A DNA stretch of 64,000 bases from Rhodoferax sp. WC2427 (lineage in GTDB: Bacteria; Pseudomonadota; Gammaproteobacteria; Burkholderiales; Burkholderiaceae_C). The notes beneath the pieces were generated by a model. The model was not told where the DNA came from. It saw only the letters and a program-made list of their open reading frames with translations, and made no database searches. Location of the stretch: positions 1,736,001-1,800,000 of the forward strand of contig NZ_CP162006.1 in the NCBI RefSeq assembly GCF_040822085.1, in the 5' to 3' direction. Shown in pieces: positions 8,069-16,810 of the stretch; the first letter of the stretch is position 1; each line of letters begins with the position of its first letter. The position numbers were made by a program, and so were the translations under genes.

Positions 8069-11000
8069 CTAGCCTTTGCCGTTGCCTGCCGCCAGGATAC
8101 CTTGGTGGATTGGGTCCTGGCCCGGCAGGCTCAGGGATTTGCCCAGCGTTGCCGCCGACATCGTGGCATGGCTTACCGTCGACTGTCCGTTCGCGTCGAA
8201 CTGCTTCATGGCGTCGACCATGCCGCCGATGGCCAGGGCCGCCGGGCCTTGCATAGCGCCGGCGATGCGGCTCGTGTCCAGCCCGCCGGTGCCCGTCGGG
8301 GTTTCGCCCGAGCCCGCCGCTCCGCCAAAGCTGCTGATGGCCTGCGCCAGGCTGCTGACCCGGCTGCGCAGATTGTCGGCGGGCGCCGGTGCGTCGACGG
8401 TCGGCTTGGCCACATCCACCGGTGCCAGCCAGCCGGTCGCCGCCAGTGCCGGGGTCGGCGCAGTGGTGGCGACGCTGGCGGCGGCCGTGGCCTCGGCCAC
8501 CGAGACGGTTTGGGACTTGTCGGCCACAAACCAGACGTCGGCCGCCTGGTGCGAAACGCCGTCGGTGGTTTCGTAGGAAGAGGTCAGGCCGACCAGGTTG
8601 CCGTTGTCCTTGCTCAGGTCCTTCAAGGTCGACAGGCTCAGACTGGCGATGTTCAGCGAGGCCAGGGTCTTCAACTCGTCGGCCTGGCTCACGCCGTCCG
8701 AGTTGCTGTCGACCCAGACCCGCAGGTCGGAGAAGGCCGCGTCGGACGCGTTGACCACACCGTTGCCGTCTAGGTCGAGCTCGCGCAGCGCGGCGTAGCC
8801 GTCGGTCGCTTTCGCACCTGAGGCCATCGTGGTCGACGAGCCGAACAGCTCGGAACCGTCGTTGATCTGGCCGTCATGGTTGCGGTCGAGCACCAGCAAA
8901 CCGTCGCCGCCGCTGACCCAGCCGGTGTTGACCGCATGCCCTTCGGCGAACAGGTCGAACTTCACGCCGTTCTGGATACTTTGCGTGTTGATGCCGTTGC
9001 CGTCCAGGTCCAGGATGATTGGCGTGCCGAGCTTGAGGAACGGTGCCTGCGTGGTGGTGAAAGCCTGTGTCTGCGTGGTGGTGAAGGCCTCGAACTGGAT
9101 CGCGGTCAGGGCCGTAAGCTGCGACGTGGTCAGGGCCACGATGGCGCTGGTGGTCAGGGCGCGCAACTGCGTGCTTTGCAGCACCTGCACGTCGACCGTC
9201 TCGAAGGCTGCGACCTGGGTGGTCGTCAGTACGGCGATATCGGTAGTGGTCAGCACCCGCACCTGGCTGGTCGAAAGCGCGGCGATCTGGCTGGTGTTAA
9301 AGGCCTGCACCTGCGCCGTGGTCAGCGCGGCGATGCCGGCCGTGGTCAGGGCCTGCACTTGCGCCGTGGTCAATGCGGCCACGTCGGCCGTGGTTAGAGC
9401 CACCACCTGGGTGGTCCTGAGCGCGGCCACGTCGGTGGTCTCGATCGCTGCGACCTGGGTGGTGGTCAGCGCTGCGACTTGCACTGTCGTCAGAGCCTGC
9501 ACCTGGCTGGTGGTAAAGGCGAGCACCTGGCTGGTGGTCAATGCCTGCACCTGCGTAGTGTTCAGCGTAGCCACGCCAGCCGTGGTCAGTGCCTGCACCT
9601 GGGCGGTGGAGAGCACCGCCACATCGGCGGTGTTCAGCGCGCCGACCTGGGTGGTCTTGAGCGCGGCGATGTCGGTTGTCTCGATGGCGGCGACCTGGGT
9701 CGTCGTTAGTGCGGCGATGGCGGCGGTGCTCAGCACCTCGACCTGGCTGGTTTTCAAAGCTACGATCTGCGCGGTGGTCAGCACCTGCACCTGAGCCGTG
9801 GTCAGCGCAGCGACACCACCAGTGGTCAGGGCCTGTACCTGGGCCGTGGTCAGGACTGCTACGTCTGTGGTCTCCAGTGCCTGGACCTGGGTGGTCTTGA
9901 GTGCGGCCACGTCGATAGTCTCGATGGCTGCGACCTGAGTGGTCGTTAGCGCGGCTATGGCGGCGGTGCTCAGCGAGGCAATGCCCGCCGTGGTGAAGCC
10001 GGCGATCTGCGCGGTGGTCAGCGCCTGCGTCTGGGCTGTGTTGAGCACGGCAACCTGGGTGGTTCGCAGCGCGGCGATATCCACGACTTCGATGGCGGCC
10101 ACCTGGGTCGTAGTCAGGGCCGCGACCGCGGAGGCGCTCAGCACCTCGATCTGGGTGCTCTTCAGGGCCACGATTTGGGCTGTCGTCAGCGCCTGGGCCT
10201 GGGCCGTGTTCAGCGCCGCGATGCCAGCGGTGGTCAGGGCCTGGACTTGGGCGGTGTTCAGCACCGCCACGTCGGCGGTGTTCAGTGCCACTACCTGGGT
10301 GGTGCGTAGCGCGGCGATGTCGCTGGTTTCGATGGCGGCGACTTGCGTCGTGGTCAGCGCGGCGACCGCTGCCGTGGTCAGCGCCTGCACCTGGTCGGTC
10401 TTCAGCGCCACGATCTGGGCCGTGTTCAGGGCCTGGGCCTGGCTGGTGGTCAGTACAACAACGTTGGCGGTGGTCAACGCGGCGACCTGGGCGGTGGTGA
10501 GCACCGCCACGTCGGCGGTGTTCAGCGCGACGATTTGTGAGGTGCGCAGAGCCCCGATGTCGGTAGTCTCGATCGCCGCCACCTGGGTGGTGGTCATGGC
10601 GGCGATACCGGCCGTCGTCAGAGCGGCGATGCCGGCCGTGGTCAGGGCGACCACCTGCGCGGTGGTCAGCGACACCACCTGGGCCGTGGTCAGCACGCCG
10701 ACCTGGCTGGTGGTCAGCGCGGCGATGTCGCTGGTCTCGATGGCCGCGACCTGGGCGGTGGTCAGCGCGGCGATGCCAGCGGTGGTCAGGGCCTGGATCT
10801 GGGTGGTCTTCAGCGCAGCGATCTGGCCTGTGGTCAGCGCCTGGGCTTGCGCAGTCGTGAGTGCGGCGATGCTGGCGGTGGTCAACGCGTCAACCTGGGC
10901 GGTGGTCAACGCGGCGATATCGGCCGTGTTCAAGGCCACCACTTGTGTCGTCCTCAATGCAGCGATGTCGGTAGCCTCGATGGCGGCTACCTGGGTGGTG

Positions 11001-14000
11001 GTCAGCGCGGCCACCGAGGCCGTGGTCAGCGCCTGCACCTGGTTGGTCGTGAGGCCGACGATCTGCGCCGTGGTCAGCGCCTGCACCTGCGCGGTGGTCA
11101 GAGCGGCGACGCCGGCGGTGGTGATAGCCCCGACCTGCGCGGTGGTCAGCACGGCCAGGTCGGTGGTTTCAAACGCCGCCACCTGGGTGGTGCGCAAAGC
11201 GCCGATGTCGACGGTCTCGATGGCTGTGACCTGCACGCTGGTCAGCGCCGCGATGCCGGCCGTTGTCAGCGAAGCGATGCCGTTCGTGGTCAGGGCCACG
11301 ATCTGGGCAGTGGTCAGCGACGCCACCTGGGACGTGGTCAGCGCGGCGATCTGCGTGGTTCTGAGGGCAGCGATGTCGCTGGTTTCGATGGCGGCGACCT
11401 GCGCCGTGTTCAGCGCCGCCACGGCAGAGGTCGACAGCACTTCGACCTGGCTGGTCTTCAGCGCCACGATCTGCGCGGTTGTCAGCGCCTGGGCTTGGGC
11501 CGTGGTCAGCGCGGCGATGCCAGCGGTGGTCAGTGCCTGGACCTGGGCGGTGTTCAGTACGGCCACGTCGGCGGTGTTCAGTGCGCCGATCTGCGTAGTC
11601 CTGAGGGCCACGATGTCGCTGGTCTCGATGGCGGCGACCTGTGTCGTGGTCAACGCGGCGATAGCGGCGGTGGTCAGTACTTCGATTTGCGCGCTCTTCA
11701 GGGCCACGATCTGGGCCGTCGTCAGCGCCTGGGCCTGGGCTGTGTTCAGTGCGGCGATGCCGGCCGTGGTCAGGGCCTGGACCTGCGCGGTGTTCAGTAC
11801 GGCCACGTCGGCGGTGTTCAGCGCGCCGACCTGGGTGGTCTTCAGCGCTGCGACGTCGTTGGTCTCGATGGCGGCCACCTGCGTGGTCGATAAGGCGGCG
11901 ATTCCGGCCGTGGTTAGCGACGATATTCCGGCCGTGGTCAGCGCCACCACTTGCGCCGTGGTCAGGGCGGCGACCTGGGCGGTGGTCAATACAGCCACCT
12001 GGTTGGTCTCGAGCGCGGCGATGTCGCTGGTCTCGATAGCCGCAACCTGGGCGGTCGTCAAAGCGGCCACGGCGGCCGTGGTCAGGGCTTCTATCTGGCT
12101 GGTCTTAAGCGCCACAATCTGTGCGGTGGTCAGCGCCTGTGCCTGGGTGGTGTTTAGAGCACCGACACCGGCGGTGGTCAAGGCGGCGACCTGGGCCGTC
12201 GTCAACACCGCGATATCGGCTGTATTCAGGGCACCAACCTGGGTGGTCTTCAATGCAGCGATGTCGGTGGTCTCGATGGCGGCGACCTGGGCGGTGGTCA
12301 AGGCGGCAATACCGGCCGTGGTCAACGCGGCGATGCCAGCCGTGGTCAGCGCCACGACCTGGGCCGTGGTCAGCGCCTGAACCTGGGTTGTCGTTAGCGA
12401 GCTGATCTGGGCGGTGGTCAGCGCAGCCACGTCGGTGGTCTCGATGGCGGCGACCTGGGCCGTGGACAAGACCGTCATCTCGCTGGTTGTCAGCGCCTGG
12501 ATCTGGTTGGTCTTCAGCGCCACGATCTGGTCGGTGCCCAGCGCGCGCACCTGTGCCGTCGTCAGCGCTGCAATGCCGGCGGTGGTTAGCGCCTGTACCT
12601 GTGTGCTGGTCAGTGCGGCCACATCCGTTGTGTTCAGCGCGGCGACCTGGGTGGTCTTCAGCGCGGCGATGTCGGTGGTCTCGATGGCCACGACCTGGGC
12701 CGTTGTCAGCGCGGCGATGGCAGCGGTGGACAAAGCCTGCACCTGGTCGGTCTTCAGCGCCACGATCTGCGCGGTGGTCAGCGCCTGGGCCTGGGCCGTG
12801 GTCAGCGTAGCCACGCCGGAGGTGGTCAGTGCCTGTACCTGTGTGCTGGTCAGCACGGCGACGTCGGCGGTGTTCAGTGCGGCGACCTGGGTGGTCTTGA
12901 GGGCCGCGATATCGACTGCCTCGATGGCTGCGATTTGGGTGGTGGTAAGCGCGCCGATGGCGGTGGTCGACAGCACTTCGATTTGGTTCGTCTTCAGCGC
13001 GACGATCTGGGAGGTGGTCAGCGCCTGAGCCTGTGTGGTCGTCAGCGAGGCCACGCCCGCCGTGGTCAGCGCCTGCAACTGGGCCGTCGTCAGCGCTGCG
13101 ACATCGGCGGTGTTCAGCGCGGCGACCTGTGTGGTCTTGAGGGCCGCGATGTCGCTGGTCTCAATGGCGGCGACCTGGGTGGTCGTCAACGCGGCAATGC
13201 TGGCAGTGGTCAGCGCGGCGATGCCAGCGGTGGTCAGTGCAACGATCTGGGCGGTGGTCAGCGCCTGGGTCTGCGCGGTGTTCAGCACGCCCACCTGGGC
13301 CGTCGTCAACACGGCGATGTCGCTGGTCTCGATGGCCGCGACCTGGGTCGTTTTCAGGGCGCCGATGCCGGCCGTGGTCAGAGCCTGGAACTGGTTGGTC
13401 TTGAGGGCAACGATCTGCGTCGTGGTTATTGCTTCAACCTGCGCGGTTGTGAGCGCGGCCACGCTGGCCGTCGTCAGCGCGGTCACTTGCGCGGTGTTCA
13501 GTACGGCAATGTCGGCGGTGTTCAGCGCGCGGACCTGGGTGGTCTCCAGCGCGGCGATGTCGCTGGTCTCGATGGCGGCGACTTGCGTCGTGGTCAACGC
13601 GGCGATAGCGGCGGTGGTCAGCACCTCGATCTGGGTGCTCTTCAGGGCCACGATCTGGGCTGTCGTCAGCGCCTGGGCCTGGGCCGTGTTCAGCGCGGCG
13701 ATGCCGGCCGTGGTCAGGGCCTGGACCTGCGCGGTGTTCAGTACGGCCACGTCGGCGGTGTTCAGCGCGCCGACCTGGGTGGTCTTCAGCGCTGCGACGT
13801 CGTTGGTCTCGATGGCGGCCACCTGGGTGGTGGTCATGGCGGCGATTCCGGCCGTCGTCAGAGCGGCGATGCCGGCCGTGGTCAGGGCGACCACCTGCGC
13901 GGTGGTCAGCGACACCACCTGGGCCGTGGTCAGCACGCCGACCTGGCTGGTGGTCAGCGCGGCGATGTCGCTGGTCTCGATGGCCGCGACCTGGGCGGTG

Positions 14001-16375
14001 GTCAGCGCGGCGATGCCAGCGGTGGTCAGGGCCTGGATCTGGGTGGTCTTCAGCGCAGCGATCTGGCCTGTGGTCAGCGCCTGGGCTTGCGCAGTCGTGA
14101 GTGCGGCGATGCTGGCGGTGGTCAACGCGTCAACCTGGGCGGTGGTCAACGCGGCGATATCGGCCGTGTTCAAGGCCACCACTTGTGTCGTCCTCAATGC
14201 AGCGATGTCGGTAGCCTCGATGGCGGCTACCTGGGTGGTGGTCAGCGCGGCCACCGAGGCCGTGGTCAGCGCCTGCACCTGGTTGGTCGTGAGGCCGACG
14301 ATCTGCGCCGTGGTCAGCGCCTGCACCTGCGCGGTGGTCAGAGCGGCGACGCCGGCGGTGGTGATAGCCCCGACCTGCGCGGTGGTCAGCACGGCCAGGT
14401 CGGTGGTTTCAAACGCCGCCACCTGGGTGGTGCGCAAAGCGCCGATGTCGACGGTCTCGATGGCTGTGACCTGCACGCTGGTCAGCGCCGCGATGCCGGC
14501 GGTCGTCAACGCGGCGATGCCAGCGGTGGTCAGCCCGGCGACCTGGGCCGTGGTCAGGGCCTGGACCTGAGCGGTGTTCAGGGCGCCGACTTGGCTGGTC
14601 TTCAGGGCGGCGACATCGAGGGTCTCGATGGCCAGGACCTGGGTGGTGGTGAGCGCGCTAACGGCGGCGGTTGACAGCACCTCGACCTGGCTGGTCTTCA
14701 GCGCCACGATCTGGGCAGTGGTCAACGCTTGGGCCTGGGCGGTGGTCAAGGCGGCTACACCAGCGGTGGTGACGGCCTGCACCTGGGCGGTTGTCAGGGC
14801 GGCTACGCCGGCGGTGGTCAGGGCCGCGACCTGGGTGGTCTTCAACGCGGCGATGTCGCTGGTTTCGATGGCGGCGACCTGCGTCGTCGTCAAGGCGGCG
14901 ATCGCATTGGTGGTAAGCGCAACGACCTGGTCGGTCTTTAGAGCAACGATCTGCGCCGTTGTCAGGGCCTGGGTCTGGGCGGTGTTCAGAGTAGCTACGC
15001 TACCGGTCGTCAGCGCCTGCACCTGGGCGGTGGTAAGCACAGCGACATCGGCGGTGTTCAGTACGGCGACCTGGGTTGTCTTCAGCGCGGCGATGTCGGT
15101 AGTCTCGATGGCGGCGACCTGGGCGGTGCTCAGCGCGGCGATGCCGGCCGTGGTGACCGCGGCGATACCGGCCGTGGTCAGCGCCACCACTTGCGCGGTG
15201 GTCAGCGACTGCACCTGGGAGGTGGTCAGCGCACCAACCTGGGTGGTCGTGAGTGCCGCGACATCGCGGGTCTCAATGGCCGCCACTTGGGCGGTGGTCA
15301 GCGCAGCCACGCCGGCGGTGGTGATGGCCTGGATTTGGCTGGTCAGCAATGCGCCGATCTGCGTAGTCGTCAGCGCCTGGGCCTGCGCGGTGGTCAGTGC
15401 TGCTACGCTGGCGGTGGTCAGCGCTCCGACCTGGGTGGTCGTCAACACGGCCACGTTGCTGGTGTTCAGCGCGGTGACCTGGCTGGTCCTGAGCGCGGCG
15501 ATGTCGGTGGTTTCGATCGCGGCCACCTGGGCCGTGGTCAGGGCAGAGATGGCCGATGTCGTCAGCGACTGAACCTGACCGGTGGTGAGCGCGACAACCT
15601 GGGCGGTGGTCAGCGCTTGGGCCTGTGCCGTGCTCAGCGTGGCTACGCTGGCGGTGGTGAGTGCGGCCACCTGGGCCGTGCTCAGCACCGCCACGTCGGC
15701 CGTGTTCAGCACCGCCACCTGGGTGGTCTTGAGCGCGGATATGTCGACCGCTTCAATGGCAGCCACCTGGGTGGTGGTCAGCGCCGCGATGCTGGTGGTG
15801 GTCAATGAGGAAATACCGGACGTCGTCAAACCGACGATCTGCGCGGTGGTCAGCGCTTGGGCCTGTGCGGTGTTCAGCACGGCGACCTGGCTGGTGGTCA
15901 GCGCGGCCACGTCGGTGGTCTCGATGGCGGCCACCTGGGTGGTGGTCAGCGCGGCCACGCTGGCCGTGGTCAGCGCCTGGATCTGGCTGGTGCGCAAGGC
16001 CACGATCTGGCTGGTGTTCAACGCCTGCGCCTGGGCCGTGGTGAGCGCGGCGACTTCAGCCGTGGTCAGGGCGGAGACTTGCGACGTGGTCAGGGCGCCG
16101 ATCTGCGCCGTGGTCAGTACCGCGGTCTGCGATGTCTTGAGCGCGGCGATGTCGTCGGTCGCGAAAGCGGCGACCTGCGTCGTCGTTAATGCGGCGATAC
16201 CAGCGGTGGTAAATGCTGAGACTTGGTTCGTCTTGAACGCTGGAATCTGTGTGGTGGTTAAAGCCTGGATCTGCGCGGTGGTGAGGGACGCGATGTCATC
16301 GGTCGTGAATGCCTGGATCTGTGTGGTCGTCAGCGCCGCGATGACGTCTGTTGAAAAGCCGCTTACGTTACTCAT
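8069..16375 (-). CDS. Giant octapeptide-repeat protein with C-terminal EF-hand-type calcium-binding domain, predicted type I secretion substrate
   Basis: The 2768-aa product has no N-terminal signal peptide. Residues 6-2445 are 305 consecutive octads of the pattern A-L-T-T-A-Q-V-A, without a single insertion or deletion. Thr at octad position 4 is nearly invariant, and positions 3, 5 and 6 vary. About every 7 or 10 octads a marker octad AIETxD(I/V)A occurs. Residues 2446-2768 carry four DxDxDG-like loops (about 2456, 2497, 2534, 2556), including LDRNHDGQINDGSELFG, a module common near the C-terminus of RTX/type I substrates, and then an Ala/Gly/Ser-rich tail. A good ribosome site (AGGGGA, 5 bp before ATG) fixes the start. 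HlyB, HlyD and outer-membrane genes in the same island support secretion by C-terminal signal. Function (adhesin, sheath or S-layer-like) is unknown. Confidence 0.9.
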   Translation of the reverse strand: MSNVSGFSTDVIAALTTTQIQAFTTDDIASLTTAQIQALTTTQIPAFKTNQVSAFTTAGIAALTTTQVAAFATDDIAALKTSQTAVLTTAQIGALTTSQVSALTTAEVAALTTAQAQALNTSQIVALRTSQIQALTTASVAALTTTQVAAIETTDVAALTTSQVAVLNTAQAQALTTAQIVGLTTSGISSLTTTSIAALTTTQVAAIEAVDISALKTTQVAVLNTADVAVLSTAQVAALTTASVATLSTAQAQALTTAQVVALTTGQVQSLTTSAISALTTAQVAAIETTDIAALRTSQVTALNTSNVAVLTTTQVGALTTASVAALTTAQAQALTTTQIGALLTSQIQAITTAGVAALTTAQVAAIETRDVAALTTTQVGALTTSQVQSLTTAQVVALTTAGIAAVTTAGIAALSTAQVAAIETTDIAALKTTQVAVLNTADVAVLTTAQVQALTTGSVATLNTAQTQALTTAQIVALKTDQVVALTTNAIAALTTTQVAAIETSDIAALKTTQVAALTTAGVAALTTAQVQAVTTAGVAALTTAQAQALTTAQIVALKTSQVEVLSTAAVSALTTTQVLAIETLDVAALKTSQVGALNTAQVQALTTAQVAGLTTAGIAALTTAGIAALTSVQVTAIETVDIGALRTTQVAAFETTDLAVLTTAQVGAITTAGVAALTTAQVQALTTAQIVGLTTNQVQALTTASVAALTTTQVAAIEATDIAALRTTQVVALNTADIAALTTAQVDALTTASIAALTTAQAQALTTGQIAALKTTQIQALTTAGIAALTTAQVAAIETSDIAALTTSQVGVLTTAQVVSLTTAQVVALTTAGIAALTTAGIAAMTTTQVAAIETNDVAALKTTQVGALNTADVAVLNTAQVQALTTAGIAALNTAQAQALTTAQIVALKSTQIEVLTTAAIAALTTTQVAAIETSDIAALETTQVRALNTADIAVLNTAQVTALTTASVAALTTAQVEAITTTQIVALKTNQFQALTTAGIGALKTTQVAAIETSDIAVLTTAQVGVLNTAQTQALTTAQIVALTTAGIAALTTASIAALTTTQVAAIETSDIAALKTTQVAALNTADVAALTTAQLQALTTAGVASLTTTQAQALTTSQIVALKTNQIEVLSTTAIGALTTTQIAAIEAVDIAALKTTQVAALNTADVAVLTSTQVQALTTSGVATLTTAQAQALTTAQIVALKTDQVQALSTAAIAALTTAQVVAIETTDIAALKTTQVAALNTTDVAALTSTQVQALTTAGIAALTTAQVRALGTDQIVALKTNQIQALTTSEMTVLSTAQVAAIETTDVAALTTAQISSLTTTQVQALTTAQVVALTTAGIAALTTAGIAALTTAQVAAIETTDIAALKTTQVGALNTADIAVLTTAQVAALTTAGVGALNTTQAQALTTAQIVALKTSQIEALTTAAVAALTTAQVAAIETSDIAALETNQVAVLTTAQVAALTTAQVVALTTAGISSLTTAGIAALSTTQVAAIETNDVAALKTTQVGALNTADVAVLNTAQVQALTTAGIAALNTAQAQALTTAQIVALKSAQIEVLTTAAIAALTTTQVAAIETSDIVALRTTQIGALNTADVAVLNTAQVQALTTAGIAALTTAQAQALTTAQIVALKTSQVEVLSTSAVAALNTAQVAAIETSDIAALRTTQIAALTTSQVASLTTAQIVALTTNGIASLTTAGIAALTSVQVTAIETVDIGALRTTQVAAFETTDLAVLTTAQVGAITTAGVAALTTAQVQALTTAQIVGLTTNQVQALTTASVAALTTTQVAAIEATDIAALRTTQVVALNTADIAALTTAQVDALTTASIAALTTAQAQALTTGQIAALKTTQIQALTTAGIAALTTAQVAAIETSDIAALTTSQVGVLTTAQVVSLTTAQVVALTTAGIAALTTAGIAAMTTTQVAAIETTDIGALRTSQIVALNTADVAVLTTAQVAALTTANVVVLTTSQAQALNTAQIVALKTDQVQALTTAAVAALTTTQVAAIETSDIAALRTTQVVALNTADVAVLNTAQVQALTTAGIAALNTAQAQALTTAQIVALKSTQIEVLSASAVAALTTTQVAAIEVVDIAALRTTQVAVLNTAQTQALTTAQIAGFTTAGIASLSTAAIAALTTTQVAAIETIDVAALKTTQVQALETTDVAVLTTAQVQALTTGGVAALTTAQVQVLTTAQIVALKTSQVEVLSTAAIAALTTTQVAAIETTDIAALKTTQVGALNTADVAVLSTAQVQALTTAGVATLNTTQVQALTTSQVLAFTTSQVQALTTVQVAALTTTQVAAIETTDVAALRTTQVVALTTADVAALTTAQVQALTTAGIAALTTAQVQAFNTSQIAALSTSQVRVLTTTDIAVLTTTQVAAFETVDVQVLQSTQLRALTTSAIVALTTSQLTALTAIQFEAFTTTQTQAFTTTQAPFLKLGTPIILDLDGNGINTQSIQNGVKFDLFAEGHAVNTGWVSGGDGLLVLDRNHDGQINDGSELFGSSTTMASGAKATDGYAALRELDLDGNGVVNASDAAFSDLRVWVDSNSDGVSQADELKTLASLNIASLSLSTLKDLSKDNGNLVGLTSSYETTDGVSHQAADVWFVADKSQTVSVAEATAAASVATTAPTPALAATGWLAPVDVAKPTVDAPAPADNLRSRVSSLAQAISSFGGAAGSGETPTGTGGLDTSRIAGAMQGPAALAIGGMVDAMKQFDANGQSTVSHATMSAATLGKSLSLPGQDPIHQGILAAGNGKG
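10578..11260 (-). repeat. 683-bp duplicated segment inside the octad tract, copy A
   Basis: By eye this stretch matches 13818-14500 base for base except one position (10607 A versus 13847 T). The offset is 3240 bp, exactly five 648-bp superunits. The identity includes synonymous sites, so it is a recent duplication or gene conversion, not selection on protein sequence. Confidence 0.9.
13818..14500 (-). repeat. 683-bp duplicated segment inside the octad tract, copy B
   Basis: Partner of 10578-11260 at +3240 bp. Just upstream of it, around 13705-13820, a second near-identical stretch matches 11761-11876 at an offset of 1944 bp, three superunits. Both copies keep the reading frame and the 10/7 block phase. 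Confidence 0.9.
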
Positions 16376-16810
16376 GACGATCCCCTAAAGCTGACTCAAT
16401 TGTAACAATTGTAAATAAATGGAACTGTATCAGACAATTTGACGTTTTCGGGCGGGCGCCGTTGGTGGGGGCTCCGGCCAGCAGCGCCGAAATTTTGTGT
16501 GTCATTGGTTGAACCTTTGTCTTGGCGCCTCCAGATCGGATCCCGCCCTACCTACTTTGACGGCAGAAAAATTGATAACTTGAATGCAAATTTCAAAAAA
16601 TCTAACAAAAAAAATCAATTTGCAGTTTAATTTTTTCAATTTAGTGACAGGTCAAGCTTTAAATGCTCGAAAAACAATGGAATTGCAGCTTTTTCGATTT
16701 ATTTTCAGAAATATGCTTTGTAGGCAATTACAAACTCGTTGTAAGTGATAGCCCGAAGGCAATAAAAAACCATTTTGTGTACAAATATTTAGCAGTAGAG
16801 ATCGCTTCAG
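16376..16810. other. AT-rich control region upstream of the giant gene
   Basis: This 435-bp gap is strikingly AT-rich compared with the high-GC genes around it, especially 16555-16800 with long A and T runs. It contains a spaced inverted repeat TGCAAATT (16585-16592) / AATTTGCA (16617-16624). Next to the giant gene there is a doubled TTACAATTG (minus strand, 16397-16414). Two short open frames here have no ribosome site or recognisable protein. In proteobacteria such islands of low GC upstream of surface-protein genes are often bound by H-NS/MvaT-type silencers; that is inference here. Confidence 0.6.
16408..16437 (-). promoter_or_regulatory. Candidate sigma-70 promoter of the giant gene
   Basis: On the minus strand TTGTCT (16432-16437) is followed after 18 bp by TACAAT (16408-16413). 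These match the -35 box at 4 of 6 and the -10 box at 5 of 6 positions. A second TACAAT lies 9 bp further on (16399-16404) within a direct repeat TTACAATTG-TTACAATTG. Transcription would begin about 25-30 bp before the strong ribosome site at 16381-16386. Prediction only. Confidence 0.35.

Larger units (their letters stand above)
9041..16360 (-). repeat. 305-unit 24-bp coding repeat with 7/10-octad blocks and 648-bp superunit
   Basis: The tract is exactly 7320 bp, 305 units of 24 bp, all in frame. Counting AIE-type marker octads from the N-terminus gives spacings of 7, then 10-10-7 four times, then 10-10-10-7, 10-7, 10-10-7 three times and 10-10-10. The commonest superunit is therefore 27 octads = 216 aa = 648 bp. 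The two irregular units together (37+17) equal two normal ones, so the long-range phase is kept. Synonymous codons differ between most units, which shows that the array is old, but some segments are nearly identical (see the two duplicated segments). Confidence 0.95.

Noticed and set aside
9939..15572. Very long plus-strand open frames (up to 813 codons) opposite the giant gene
   Set aside because: They are the antisense reading of a stop-poor 24-bp repeat. Their translations are just the repeat in another frame and they lack ribosome sites.
9041..16360. CRISPR-like or noncoding tandem array
   Set aside because: The units have no unique spacers, are all in frame and encode a continuous protein with promoter, ribosome site and secretion genes.
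9041..16360. LTxxQ motif protein (Spy/CpxP) or TAL-effector-like repeat
   Set aside because: LTTAQ literally fits LTxxQ and LTxxQVVA resembles the TALE first helix. The 8-residue period, lack of 34-residue units or variable diresidues and lack of a CpxP fold make both accidental.
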